A DNA stretch of 64,000 nt from Bifidobacterium aquikefiri (GTDB taxonomy: Bacteria > Actinomycetota > Actinomycetes > Actinomycetales > Bifidobacteriaceae). The notes beneath the pieces are model-generated. The model did not search any database. It worked only from the letters and a program-made list of their open reading frames with translations, and was not told the origin of the DNA. This document shows, one piece after another, positions 56,296 to 64,000 of this stretch (the first letter of the stretch is position 1; every line of letters starts with the position of its first letter). The translations under genes and the position numbers were made by a program. The DNA is taken from positions 62,001 to 126,000 of the forward strand of contig NZ_MWXA01000008.1 of NCBI RefSeq assembly GCF_002259795.1, read 5' to 3'.

Positions 56296-57543
56296 TCAGC
56301 GAAGAAAATCAGGGATATCGAGATCCCCGGAATCCGATGAATCATCGTCATCTGTGGAATCGAAATCATGTTGTTTCGGTTGTGCACTTCCCTGTTGCTC
56401 CGACTGAGCGTCGGCCGCACGAACGATTCGATGTTCGGATGTCTGATCCGCAGCAGCTTCGTTGGCCTGTGGTGCATTGCCAGTATGAATTGGGGTCAGT
56501 GGAGGAACGATGGGCTGGGAATTGTCCTCGGCCCTGTGCTGAGCGTGATGCTCGCTATGCGCACCTTCCTCGTCATTCTTGGCGTTGGCATCAAAACCGG
56601 CAGCGATCACGGTCACCCTGACTTCATCGCCGTAGGCATCATCAAGCGCAAGTCCCCAGATGATCTGCGCCTCAGGATGTATGGCATTCTGCACCAACTG
56701 CACGGCGGCTGAAGCCTCTTGCATACTCAGATCGGTGGGGCCTGCGATGTTGATGAGCGCTCCGTGTGCCCCTTCAATGCTTTCTTCGAGCAATGGCGAG
56801 CTGATGGCAATCTCGGCAGCCTGTGTTGCACGATCTTCGCCTCGTGCGGCGCCGATGCCGAAGAGTGCCGTTCCGGAATCCTTGAGAATTGCAGTCACAT
56901 CGGAGAAATCGACATGAATGTATGAGTTCATCGTGATCAGGTCAGTGATCCCCTGCACACCTGCGAGTAAGGCTGTATCGGCGGTCTTGAATGCATCCAT
57001 CACGCTGACCGTCCGATCTGAGAGATCGAGAAGACGGTCGTTCGGAATGACGATCAGCGCATCGACCTCATTGCGCAGGTTGGCGATCCCGGTTTCCGCG
57101 GATGATGCACGACGAGGGCCTTCGAATGAGAATGGACGTGTGACCACTGCGATGGTCAGAGCGCCGAGCTGACGTGCACTTCTTGCGACGAGTGGACTTG
57201 CTCCCGTTCCAGTGCCGCCACCCTCGCCCGCCGTCACGAACACCATATCGGAAGCCTTCAATGCCTCTTCAATGTCAGATTGATGATCCTGTGCTGCCTT
57301 GGCGCCCCTCTCGGGATCGGCTCCGGCTCCCAAGCCACGACTTGAATTATCAGACAGGGATATTTTGACATCTGCGTCTGATCGCAACAAGTCTTTCGCA
57401 TCGGTATTCACAGCAACGAATTCAACGTTCTGCAGTCCTTCAGCAATCATTCGATTGACTGCATTACCACCTGCACCACCAACACCGACGACCTTGATGT
57501 TGGTTTTGTCGTTGAAATTGTCAATCTGGGCAATCTCGCTCAC
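56296..57543 (-). CDS. ftsZ: Cell division GTPase FtsZ
   Basis: 415 residues. The tubulin-like signature TAGEGGGTGTGASPLVAR and VGVGGAGGNAVNRM bind GTP. A variable, Gln/Glu/Ser-rich linker (about residues 320-395) precedes a conserved C-terminal tail (LDIPDFLR) that binds SepF. It polymerises into the Z ring. First gene of the division run; its promoter should lie in the 283-bp gap upstream. Confidence 0.97.
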   Translation of the reverse strand: MSEIAQIDNFNDKTNIKVVGVGGAGGNAVNRMIAEGLQNVEFVAVNTDAKDLLRSDADVKISLSDNSSRGLGAGADPERGAKAAQDHQSDIEEALKASDMVFVTAGEGGGTGTGASPLVARSARQLGALTIAVVTRPFSFEGPRRASSAETGIANLRNEVDALIVIPNDRLLDLSDRTVSVMDAFKTADTALLAGVQGITDLITMNSYIHVDFSDVTAILKDSGTALFGIGAARGEDRATQAAEIAISSPLLEESIEGAHGALINIAGPTDLSMQEASAAVQLVQNAIHPEAQIIWGLALDDAYGDEVRVTVIAAGFDANAKNDEEGAHSEHHAQHRAEDNSQPIVPPLTPIHTGNAPQANEAAADQTSEHRIVRAADAQSEQQGSAQPKQHDFDSTDDDDSSDSGDLDIPDFLR

Positions 57544-57826
57544 AGTAAGCTCCTGTTCTCACGCTTTGTTCCAACTCTATCGCAGTTCATACCCTTAACA
57601 AGCGCTATTTTGGGCGTGTACCGTTGTTTTTCTGCAATTAACAACAATCCCCTCCCTAAGTTACCCAAGCGTAGTCGGAAGTTGCACCGTATTACAACAT
57701 TGTCAACAAACAACTGTGTCACTCTGCCCTACGCAACAAACGAAGTCATTGCAGTATCCCCTTATTCATACTCACCATGTGAATTCCATCACGATTGGTC
57801 ATGGTGTGACCGATGATACACAGGAA
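57544..57826. promoter_or_regulatory. Intergenic region between ftsZ and dus; ftsZ promoter region
   Basis: 283 bp with no credible gene. Reading frames in it are short and have no recognisable product. It is AT-richer than its neighbours and should carry the ftsZ promoter on the minus strand and the end of the dus transcript. I could not place a -10/-35 pair with confidence, and I see no clear terminator hairpin. Confidence 0.45.
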
Positions 57827-59032
57827 TCAATACGAAGCGTCCATTGGATCATCACCAAACAGTTTTTCGCGTTCCTCAGTCGGCAGATTTCTCGAATCCA
57901 ACCATCCATAGGGAAGATGAACCTTCCGTGCATATCTGACACGGCCCCTTGGTTTATCGGCAATCGCCATGGGAAAGGGCGTATTCTGATCGAATTCAGC
58001 TACCTTGGCATCGACATCGGCAACGCTTTCACATTCCATGAATTGCCGCCGCACTTCGCCACCGACAGGGAAGCCTTTGAGATACCAAGCAACGTGCTTG
58101 CGAAGGTCGTGCACAGCCATCTGCTCATCGCCATCATAGAAATCGGTGAGCAATCTGGCGTGCTTGCTGATGATACCGCCGATTTGGCCAAGTGTGGGAT
58201 TGACCCTCACTGAGGATCCAGCGAAGGCATTGGCAATGTCTGCAAAAAGCCAAGGTCTGCCCTGACACCCGCGACCGATGGCAACCCCGGCACAGCCCGT
58301 ATGATTCATCATCTCGAGTGCATCCTCCGCAGTCCAGATGTCTCCATTGCCAAAAACAGGGATACTCAACTCCTGGGCAAGTTGACCGATGCGATTCCAA
58401 TCGGAATGGCCACCGTAATATTCCGCAGTCGTTCGAGCATGCAGCGTTACTGCCGCACAGCCCTCCTCCTGCGCTATTCGACCGGCTTCAAGGAAGGTTT
58501 CATGTTCATGGTCGATTCCAACCCTGATTTTTGCAGTGACGGGAATGCCTGCCGGCTCACACACACTGACGACTCTGCGAATCAGCTCGGCGAATACATC
58601 CAACTTCCAAGGAAGCGCAGAACCCCCGCCATGACGAGTGACCTTGGGCGCAGGGCAACCGAAGTTCAAGTCGACATGGTCAGCCATGTCGCCATCCACA
58701 ACCATCGCAGCTGCCAGACGCGTGATCTCAGGGTTGACTCCGTACAACTGAAGAGAGCGAGGATGTTCGCTGGGAGCGAAACGGCATAATCTCAATGCTT
58801 TGGGGTTCTTGGCCACCAAGGCACGAGCCGTGATCATTTCGGCAACATAGAGTCCGTTCGGGCCGAACTCTTCGCACAAGACGCGGAACGGCCAGTTGGT
58901 GACCCCTGCCATCGGAGAGAGCATCACCGGAGTGTCTACATGAATGCTGCCGAGGTCAATTCCAGGAAACTGGTGATTGCTGGGCATTGCAGCAGACACG
59001 CTCTGCTCGCTGTAAGTATCTTCTGAAAGCAT
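57827..59032 (-). CDS. dus: tRNA-dihydrouridine synthase (DusB-like)
   Basis: 401 residues. FMN-dependent reduction of uridine in the tRNA D-loop. The signature LSPMAGVTNWPFRVLCEEFG and the catalytic Cys in DLNFGCPAPKVTRHGGGSAL are present; FMN-phosphate motifs follow (VFGNGDIWTAEDALEMM and AIGRGCQGRPWLF). The C-terminal tail is longer than usual. The start at 59032 has GGGGAGGG upstream. Lies downstream of glyS on the same strand. Confidence 0.94.
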   Translation of the reverse strand: MLSEDTYSEQSVSAAMPSNHQFPGIDLGSIHVDTPVMLSPMAGVTNWPFRVLCEEFGPNGLYVAEMITARALVAKNPKALRLCRFAPSEHPRSLQLYGVNPEITRLAAAMVVDGDMADHVDLNFGCPAPKVTRHGGGSALPWKLDVFAELIRRVVSVCEPAGIPVTAKIRVGIDHEHETFLEAGRIAQEEGCAAVTLHARTTAEYYGGHSDWNRIGQLAQELSIPVFGNGDIWTAEDALEMMNHTGCAGVAIGRGCQGRPWLFADIANAFAGSSVRVNPTLGQIGGIISKHARLLTDFYDGDEQMAVHDLRKHVAWYLKGFPVGGEVRRQFMECESVADVDAKVAEFDQNTPFPMAIADKPRGRVRYARKVHLPYGWLDSRNLPTEEREKLFGDDPMDASY

Positions 59033-59054
59033 TTCCCTCCCCCTCGATCATCCA

Positions 59055-59109
59055 TATCGACATGTGCGCAATGAGAGCATAACCAACTCCCATCGCGCAC
59101 ATGCATCGA
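59055..59109. terminator. Hairpin between glyS and dus
   Basis: CATGTGCGC (59061-59069) pairs with GCGCACATG (59095-59103); TCGA boxes outside extend it past a two-base bulge. It could be the glyS terminator, but there is no clear T-run and the loop is large. Confidence 0.35.
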
Positions 59110-59125
59110 TTGAATTGCAGCGGAA

Positions 59126-60643
59126 TCAGTAATTGCCACCGGCCTCGGCGACCTTGACGGGCGCAGATTCATCGATTCCCTGTTCCTTGGTCACATCAAC
59201 AGACCCATCAGCAGCGGTTTCACCGGTAATGTTCACCGGGCCTTCCGGGTAGCGAACGCGTTTTTCCTGAATGCGAACCCGGACATATTCCTCGACCTTA
59301 TCAAGATCGACGCGCTCCTGCTTCATGGTGTCGCGGTCACGAATCGTCACTGCATGGTCATCAATCGTATCGAAGTCCACGGTGATGCACAGCGGCGTAC
59401 CGATTTCGTCTTCACGCCGGTAACGACGTCCGATGGCTCCGGCCTCGTCATAATCGATCATCCACTCGTTCTGACGTAGATCCCCGGCGAGATTGTGCGC
59501 AATGGCCTGCAAGGCGGGCTTCTTGGATAGCGGAAGAACCGCGGCCTTCACAGGTGCGAGCCTGGGATCAAGTCGCAGCACGGTACGCCGGTCAACGCCG
59601 CCCTTCGTGTTTGGTGCCTCATCAATGTCGTAGGCATCGACAAGGAATGCCATAAGGGAGCGAGTGAGGCCTGCAGCTGGCTCGATGACGAACGGTGTGT
59701 ACTTCTCTCCCGATGCCTGATCGAAATAGCTCAGATCCTCACCGGAATGCTTCGCGTGTGCACTCAAGTCGAAGTCCGTACGGTTGGCAACGCCTTCGAG
59801 CTCACCCCACTCTGAACCTTGGAATCCGAAGCGATATTCGATATCGACGGTCCGCTTCGAATAATGGGCAAGCTTCTCCTTGGGGTGCTCATAATGACGA
59901 AGATTCTCGGGATTGACGCCAAGATCGGTGTACCAACGTGTGCGGTTATCGATCCAATACTGATGCCAATCCTCATCGGTGCCTGGCTGAACAAAGAATT
60001 CCATCTCCATCTGCTCAAACTCGCGCGTCCTGAATATGAAGTTTCCAGGGGTGATCTCATTGCGGAAGCTCTTGCCCATATTGGCTATGCCGAACGGAGG
60101 CTTGGAGCGTGAAGAACCCATGACGTTCTTGAAATCAACGAAGATGCCCTGTGCCGTTTCCGGACGGAGATAGTGCAGGCTGTTGTCATCCTGAACCGGT
60201 CCGAGATGGGTCTGGAGCATCATGTTAAAGTCACGCGGCTCGGTCCAGTTGCCCTTCGTTCCGCAATCGGGGCATGGAATGTCCTTCAGACCGTTTTCAG
60301 GCTGATGGCCATGCTTTTCAAAGTATGCCTCTTCCAAAGTATCGGCCCTATGACGCTTGTGACAGGTCAGGCACTCGATCAGAGGATCGTTGAACACGGT
60401 CACGTGGCCAGAGGCAACCCATACGGCAGTGGGAAGAATGATCGAAGTGTCAACACCAACCACGTCACCACGGGTGACGACCATCGAACGCCACCATTCG
60501 CGCTTGATGTTGTCTTTCAGTGCAACGCCAAGAGGACCGTAATCCCAAGCGGAACGCGTTCCACCATAGATTTCTCCAGCCGGAAATACGAAGCCACGAC
60601 GCTTCGCCAATGACACAACGGCATCAAGTTTGGATTCAGACAC
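59126..60643 (-). CDS. glyS: Glycyl-tRNA synthetase, alpha2 type
   Basis: 505 residues. Class II synthetase that charges tRNA-Gly. Motif 2/3 regions include [20 protein letters not shown] and [22 protein letters not shown] Cys-rich insertion ([18 protein letters not shown], then [10 protein letters not shown]) probably binds zinc, as in other bacterial GlyQS of this type. The start is GTG at 60643 ([16 protein letters not shown]), with AGAGGTG 5 bases before it; the in-frame ATG at 60715 would add 24 residues lacking family similarity. A TATAAT box lies 46 bases upstream. Confidence 0.95.
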   Translation of the reverse strand: MSESKLDAVVSLAKRRGFVFPAGEIYGGTRSAWDYGPLGVALKDNIKREWWRSMVVTRGDVVGVDTSIILPTAVWVASGHVTVFNDPLIECLTCHKRHRADTLEEAYFEKHGHQPENGLKDIPCPDCGTKGNWTEPRDFNMMLQTHLGPVQDDNSLHYLRPETAQGIFVDFKNVMGSSRSKPPFGIANMGKSFRNEITPGNFIFRTREFEQMEMEFFVQPGTDEDWHQYWIDNRTRWYTDLGVNPENLRHYEHPKEKLAHYSKRTVDIEYRFGFQGSEWGELEGVANRTDFDLSAHAKHSGEDLSYFDQASGEKYTPFVIEPAAGLTRSLMAFLVDAYDIDEAPNTKGGVDRRTVLRLDPRLAPVKAAVLPLSKKPALQAIAHNLAGDLRQNEWMIDYDEAGAIGRRYRREDEIGTPLCITVDFDTIDDHAVTIRDRDTMKQERVDLDKVEEYVRVRIQEKRVRYPEGPVNITGETAADGSVDVTKEQGIDESAPVKVAEAGGNY

Positions 60644-60688
60644 GGAACACCTCTTGTTGGATTTCACCGGGATTTTAACGAGTCCAAG

Positions 60689-60694
60689 ATTATA
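60689..60694 (-). promoter_or_regulatory. Predicted -10 box of glyS
   Basis: TATAAT on the minus strand, 46 bases before the glyS GTG. No matching -35 sequence is clear at 16-18 bases. Confidence 0.45.
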
Positions 60695-60790
60695 GCCACC
60701 GCGTGACACTGCCATACTCTCTTATCTTTGCTCTGGTGAGCAGTGGAGAATGCTTCATGTCTGCATTGTCATTTAGTGTGAAACCGTTAT

Positions 60791-60863
60791 GCAGGGGAAC
60801 TCGTTTGAGTTGAGAAGGTAGAACCTGACCCTTGGAACCTGTTGGTTAAAACCATCGTAGGGA
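60791..60863 (+). ncRNA. TPP riboswitch (THI element)
   Basis: Conserved THI blocks are present: GGGGAACTC, GTTGAGAAGG, ACCTGACCCTTGGAACCTG, GGTTAAAACCATCGTAGGGA. It ends at the ribosome binding site of thiM (GGGAGG), so thiamine pyrophosphate binding should hide that site and block translation of the thiM-thiE unit. Confidence 0.92.
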
Positions 60864-60871
60864 GGCATGCA

Positions 60872-61819
60872 ATGAATGAATCATTGCCAACCACATCATT
60901 ATCATCATCATTGTCAACGCAATCAGCGTCACTTTCCGAATCATCACAATATTTGTCGCTTGATGATCCCATTCGTGAGCGAATCAGGACAGCGTGCGAG
61001 GAAGTCCGTCAGAAAACGCCGCTCGCGCAGTCATTCACGAATTTCGTGACCATCAACCTCGTTGCCAATGCGCAGCTTGCCGCTGGCGGAAGTGCTGCGA
61101 TGAGCTTCCTGCCGGATGACATCGAAGACATCGATGCAATTTCAGGCGCAAGCTATATCAACGTCGGCACTCTGTTGCCTTCGTACAAGGACGATCTCGG
61201 CATCATTGCCAAGACCTTCTTCGAGCGCAAGTCACTCTGGGTTCTCGATCCCGTGGCAGCGGGACTGGGCTCGACGAGAACTCACATACTGAAAACCTTT
61301 GCTGATTATCCTCCAACGATTGTGCGAGCGAACGCATCGGAAATCATCGCTCTGTGTGGCATCTGGGGTATCAGCCTGAAAACGGACTCCGAGGGCAAGG
61401 TGAATCGCCCGGCCGGTGTTGAATCTATAGACGATGTTGACAGTGCAACCCTGTATGCGATTGAACTTGCTCGGTATCTTCGCGAACACAACGCAACGCA
61501 TACTGCAGCAGTCGCCGTCTCAGGAGAACGTGATCTGATCACCGACGGCGATTGCACCTATCGACTCCCCGGCGGCAATGCCATGATGACGAAAATCACT
61601 GGCGCCGGTTGCTCACTCGGCGGTGTCACGGCAACATATCTCGCAGTAAGCGATCCCTTGACCGCAGCACTGGCAGCTTCTCTGCATTACAACCGTGCCT
61701 CCGAACAGGCTGGTGAAGTCGCCAAGGGACCTGGCAGCTTCCAAACGGAATTCCTGGATGCATTGTGGCAGATGCAACCCGCAACAATTGCCACTTCGCG
61801 CATCATCGAGATGCGCTGA
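60872..61819 (+). CDS. thiM: Hydroxyethylthiazole kinase
   Basis: 315 residues. Phosphorylates the thiazole moiety for salvage. PLAQSFTNFVTINLVANAQL and AAGGSAAMSFLPDDI are the substrate-binding N-terminal motifs; the C-terminal KITGAGCSLGGVTATYLAVS contains the catalytic Cys region. About 40 extra Ser-rich residues precede the core. The start at 60872 has GGGAGG 7 bases upstream, at the edge of the TPP riboswitch. Followed by thiE on the same strand 33 bases later. Confidence 0.94.
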   Translation: MNESLPTTSLSSSLSTQSASLSESSQYLSLDDPIRERIRTACEEVRQKTPLAQSFTNFVTINLVANAQLAAGGSAAMSFLPDDIEDIDAISGASYINVGTLLPSYKDDLGIIAKTFFERKSLWVLDPVAAGLGSTRTHILKTFADYPPTIVRANASEIIALCGIWGISLKTDSEGKVNRPAGVESIDDVDSATLYAIELARYLREHNATHTAAVAVSGERDLITDGDCTYRLPGGNAMMTKITGAGCSLGGVTATYLAVSDPLTAALAASLHYNRASEQAGEVAKGPGSFQTEFLDALWQMQPATIATSRIIEMR

Positions 61820-61852
61820 ACAACCCTTTATCGCATGAAAACTGAGGAAAGA

Positions 61853-62587
61853 ATGAATACTGCGATGCAAACCAACGATTTTCCTTCATTGAGGAAGGTG
61901 CTTGACATCTCGGCATACCTGGTGATTGGCCCAGAGAACACGAAAGGTCGTGATGTTGCAACCATAGTCAAGGAAGCGCTGGCAGGTGGCATAACCTGCG
62001 TGCAATTGCGCGCAAAGCACTCCGATGCTTCCGAAATCGTTTCACTCGCTCGCCAGATTGCCGATGTCATTGAGGCTGCCGGTAAGAGCAGCACCGTTGC
62101 GTTCGTGATCGATGACCGCGTCGATGTTGCATGGGAGTGCCGATGCATGGGAATCAAGGTTGATGGGGTTCATGTTGGCCAGACCGACATGGATGTTCGC
62201 TACTGCAGACAACTGCTCGGCGAGAATGCAATCATTGGACTTTCTGCAGCAACCAACAAGCTCGTTGATCTTGTGAATGAGCTGCCAGAAGGAATCATTG
62301 ACTATGTGGGTGCTGGTCCAGTGCATCCTTCCGTGAGCAAACCAGATTGCGGTGTTGGTGACGATGGAAAGTTGCATATTCTTGCGGTGCAAGGCATCAG
62401 TACCTTGGCAGATATCAGTCGCTACCCCGTTGTTGCCGGCGGGGGCGTCAGTGTTGCCGACGTTCCCGAACTGGCACGAACCAAGGCCGCTGGCTGGTTT
62501 GTCATATCTGCCATCGCAGGTGCCGAAGATCCACAAAAGGCCACCGAAGCTTTGGTGAAAGCCTGGCTCTCGGTTCGAGAGAAATAA
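61853..62587 (+). CDS. thiE: Thiamine-phosphate synthase
   Basis: 244 residues. Joins HMP-pyrophosphate and thiazole phosphate. ThiE barrel motifs: VQLRAKHSDASEIVS for substrate phosphate, VIDDRVDVAWECRCMGIKVDG, GLSAATN, YVGAGPVHPSVSKPDCGVG and VVAGGGVSVADVPEL. About 25 residues precede the first strand. The start at 61853 has GAGG 8 bases upstream; 61835 is also in frame. Should be under the TPP riboswitch together with thiM. Confidence 0.93.
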   Translation: MNTAMQTNDFPSLRKVLDISAYLVIGPENTKGRDVATIVKEALAGGITCVQLRAKHSDASEIVSLARQIADVIEAAGKSSTVAFVIDDRVDVAWECRCMGIKVDGVHVGQTDMDVRYCRQLLGENAIIGLSAATNKLVDLVNELPEGIIDYVGAGPVHPSVSKPDCGVGDDGKLHILAVQGISTLADISRYPVVAGGGVSVADVPELARTKAAGWFVISAIAGAEDPQKATEALVKAWLSVREK

Positions 62588-62620
62588 CAATGCTGAATAT
62601 TCGATTCAAAGGAGTATCCC

Positions 62621-63001
62621 ATGAGTGAAGAAAACATGAGTGAAGAACAACAGACGAAAGACACAACAGCCGAAGCACGGTCAGCAAGGCACCTCAATTA
62701 CATCAACACCGTCGCTGCATTATCGATTGCACCGAGCGGTGTTGGGGAAGAACTCTCTGAATATGTTGCACAGGCAGTCGAGGTGATCCGCGACTCAGGC
62801 TTGCCCAATGAAACAAATGCAATGTTTACGAATATCGAAGGGGATCTCGATGATGTGCTGGATGTCGTTCGTGATGCCACGTTGAAGCTCGCAAATCAGG
62901 GCTACCGCACCGGTGTGGTGCTCAAACTTGACATACGTCCCGGTTTCAAGGGGCAGATTCATAAAAAAGCTGAGCTTGTCGACAAAATCTTGAACAAATA
63001 A
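62621..63001 (+). CDS. MTH1187/YkoF-type thiamine-binding protein (UPF0045)
   Basis: 126 residues. The core (VAALSIAPSGVGEELSEYVA, TNIEGDLDDVLDVVRDAT, VLKLDIRPGFKG) matches the thiamine-binding MTH1187/YkoF fold. Members bind thiamine or hydroxymethylpyrimidine. An acidic N-terminal stretch of about 25 residues precedes it. Ribosome binding site AAAGGAG, 7 bases before ATG. It sits 33 bases after thiE, so it is likely in the same riboswitch-controlled unit and supports a thiamine role. Confidence 0.9.
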   Translation: MSEENMSEEQQTKDTTAEARSARHLNYINTVAALSIAPSGVGEELSEYVAQAVEVIRDSGLPNETNAMFTNIEGDLDDVLDVVRDATLKLANQGYRTGVVLKLDIRPGFKGQIHKKAELVDKILNK

Positions 63002-63019
63002 GCCCAGAATATTTCGAGA

Positions 63020-63278
63020 TTGCGAGTTTTGCGGTAAACCAGCTGAATCGGAGTGCACGTATTGGTCATTGACAAGCACGTGTGACCTTAAATCAACCTA
63101 TCTATGCGCTCATTGTGAACTTCTCCAAGTATACAAGCCTCGAAAAGGGGCTTAATAGCCTCGCCAACGGCGAATATCCACCCATTGGGGTCTCCTTATA
63201 CCTGGAGAAGTTCACAATGAGCGATTACACACTAAAACCAGAACAAATGCTTTAGTAGAATTGCCACGAAACTCGCAA
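63020..63278. repeat. Convergent-gap palindromic element, copy D (interrupted)
   Basis: Arms 63020-63037 and 63261-63278 (TTGCGAGTTTTG and complement) pair over 18 bp with three mismatches. The spacing of 223 bases is far longer than in the other copies. A complete second element lies inside, at 63108-63222. It lies between the convergent thiamine-binding and uppS genes. Confidence 0.7.
63108..63222. repeat. Palindromic element nested in copy D
   Basis: Arms 63108-63133 and 63197-63222 pair over 26 bp with one mismatch (GCTCATTGTGAACTTCTCC). The inner edges AAGTATACAAGC and TATACC are close to those of copy C, though the arms share no sequence with copies A to C. Total 115 bp. Confidence 0.82.
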
Positions 63279-63302
63279 CCGCATTGTTTTTTCACTTTCC
63301 CC

Positions 63303-64000
63303 CTACTTCGCTCCTCCAAAACGGCGATCTCGATGCACATAGTCATCGATTGCACGCCAGAGAACGTCGCGTCCGCAGTCAGGGAATAGTTCTGGAACAA
63401 AGTCAAGCTCAGAATATGCAGCCTCCCATGGCAGGAAGTTGCTGGTTCGCTGCTCCCCCGACGTTCGAATGACCAAATCGCAGTCGGGAATGTCCGGGTT
63501 GTACAAATGCTCGGCAATCATCTTTTCCGTGACTCGAGTGCCCTTGATCTTTCCGCTTGCGATTTCCTTTGCAATCTCAGAAGCCGCATCGGCAATTTCT
63601 GCACGCCCGCCGTAATTAATGCAGAATACGACATCGATGACCTTGTTGTTTTTGGTCTGTTCCATCGCATCTTCAAGCTCGTTGATCACTGACTTCCACA
63701 GTCGTGGTCTTCTTCCCGACCAACGAACGCGCACACCCCAAGCGTTCATCTGCGATACGCGCCGGTGAATGATATCGCGGGAGAACCCCATGAGAAAACG
63801 CACTTCACTCGGCGTACGCTTCCAATTTTCCGTTGAAAAGGTATACAGACTTAAATATCGCACGCCAGCTTCAATTGCCCCGGCGATGATGTCGAATACC
63901 ACAGGCTCAGCTGCCTGATGACCGTCGGTTCTTACCAGTCCGCGTTTCTTTGCCCAGCGACCATTGCCATCCATGATGACGCCTACATGACGAGGCACCT
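63303..64000 (-). CDS. uppS: Undecaprenyl pyrophosphate synthase (partial at 5' end)
   Basis: About 232 residues visible; the true start is outside the window, though a GTG at 63998 is in frame. Cis-prenyltransferase that makes the C55 carrier for wall synthesis. The catalytic Asp is in GVIMDGNGRWAKKRG; YTFSTENWKR, DLVIRTSGEQRTSNFLPWEA and RRFGGAK at the C-terminus are all typical. Runs off the end of the window; ends 25 bases from palindromic element D. Confidence 0.95.
   Translation of the reverse strand, partial: VPRHVGVIMDGNGRWAKKRGLVRTDGHQAAEPVVFDIIAGAIEAGVRYLSLYTFSTENWKRTPSEVRFLMGFSRDIIHRRVSQMNAWGVRVRWSGRRPRLWKSVINELEDAMEQTKNNKVIDVVFCINYGGRAEIADAASEIAKEIASGKIKGTRVTEKMIAEHLYNPDIPDCDLVIRTSGEQRTSNFLPWEAAYSELDFVPELFPDCGRDVLWRAIDDYVHRDRRFGGAK

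Overview
The window looks like chromosome from a Bifidobacterium or close relative (Actinomycetota, Bifidobacteriaceae). This is inferred from gene content read by eye, with no database search. The markers are a pupylation cluster (Pup, PafA, Dop, ARC ATPase) with no 20S proteasome genes, an ftsZ-sepF-yggT-divIVA division block, DUF3027 next to a cold-shock protein, polyphosphate glucokinase, an actinobacterial PriA without a Walker A motif, and HrcA/CIRCE control of groEL. I found no rRNA, tRNA, CRISPR, prophage, transposase or IS element.

Layout. 1-7.5 kb: envelope and metabolic genes (an unrecognised partial gene, a multi-membrane probable GT-C enzyme, a maltose-type acetyltransferase, an aminotransferase, polyphosphate glucokinase and a GT2 glycosyltransferase). 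7.8-11.1 kb: an FMN riboswitch leading into a riboflavin ECF transporter whose two ATPases and T component form one polypeptide. 11.3-24.2 kb: stress and regulation (clpC, a tandem universal stress protein, DUF3027 with a cold-shock protein, a two-component system, a TPM-like membrane protein, an orphan WXG100 protein, groEL with two CIRCE boxes, cspA and a LytR_C protein). 24.3-32.4 kb: ung, then a tightly coupled MoxR-DUF58-VWA-VWA operon, followed by a WXG-like protein and a frameshifted alpha/beta hydrolase. 32.4-36.9 kb: purB, a flippase-like protein carrying a pseudokinase region, and HU. 37.1-43.9 kb: pafA, pup, an inositol-monophosphatase-like gene, dop, arc and a DedA protein. 44-57.5 kb: serB, then a long minus-strand run reading ftsZ, sepF, yggT, divIVA, lspA, rluD, dnaE, priA, a HAD hydrolase and fmt. 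57.8-64 kb: dus, glyS, a TPP riboswitch with thiM-thiE and a thiamine-binding protein, and uppS running off the end.

The least expected signal is non-coding. Four intergenic gaps, each between convergent genes, hold an element of roughly 110-260 bp bounded by long inverted repeats. The arms differ between copies but stay self-complementary, and a short internal core is shared. One copy contains a second element of the same design nested inside it. A different, widespread GTCATCCCGAGC-type palindrome occurs twice, and a 30-bp hairpin precedes the aminotransferase.

Other points of note are the proteasome-less Pup cluster, whose ATPase lacks a GQYL tail and whose extra gene is a degenerate phosphatase; the A-A-T ECF fusion; the hydrolase frameshift beside WXG-like genes; and seven tandem 11-residue repeats in DivIVA.
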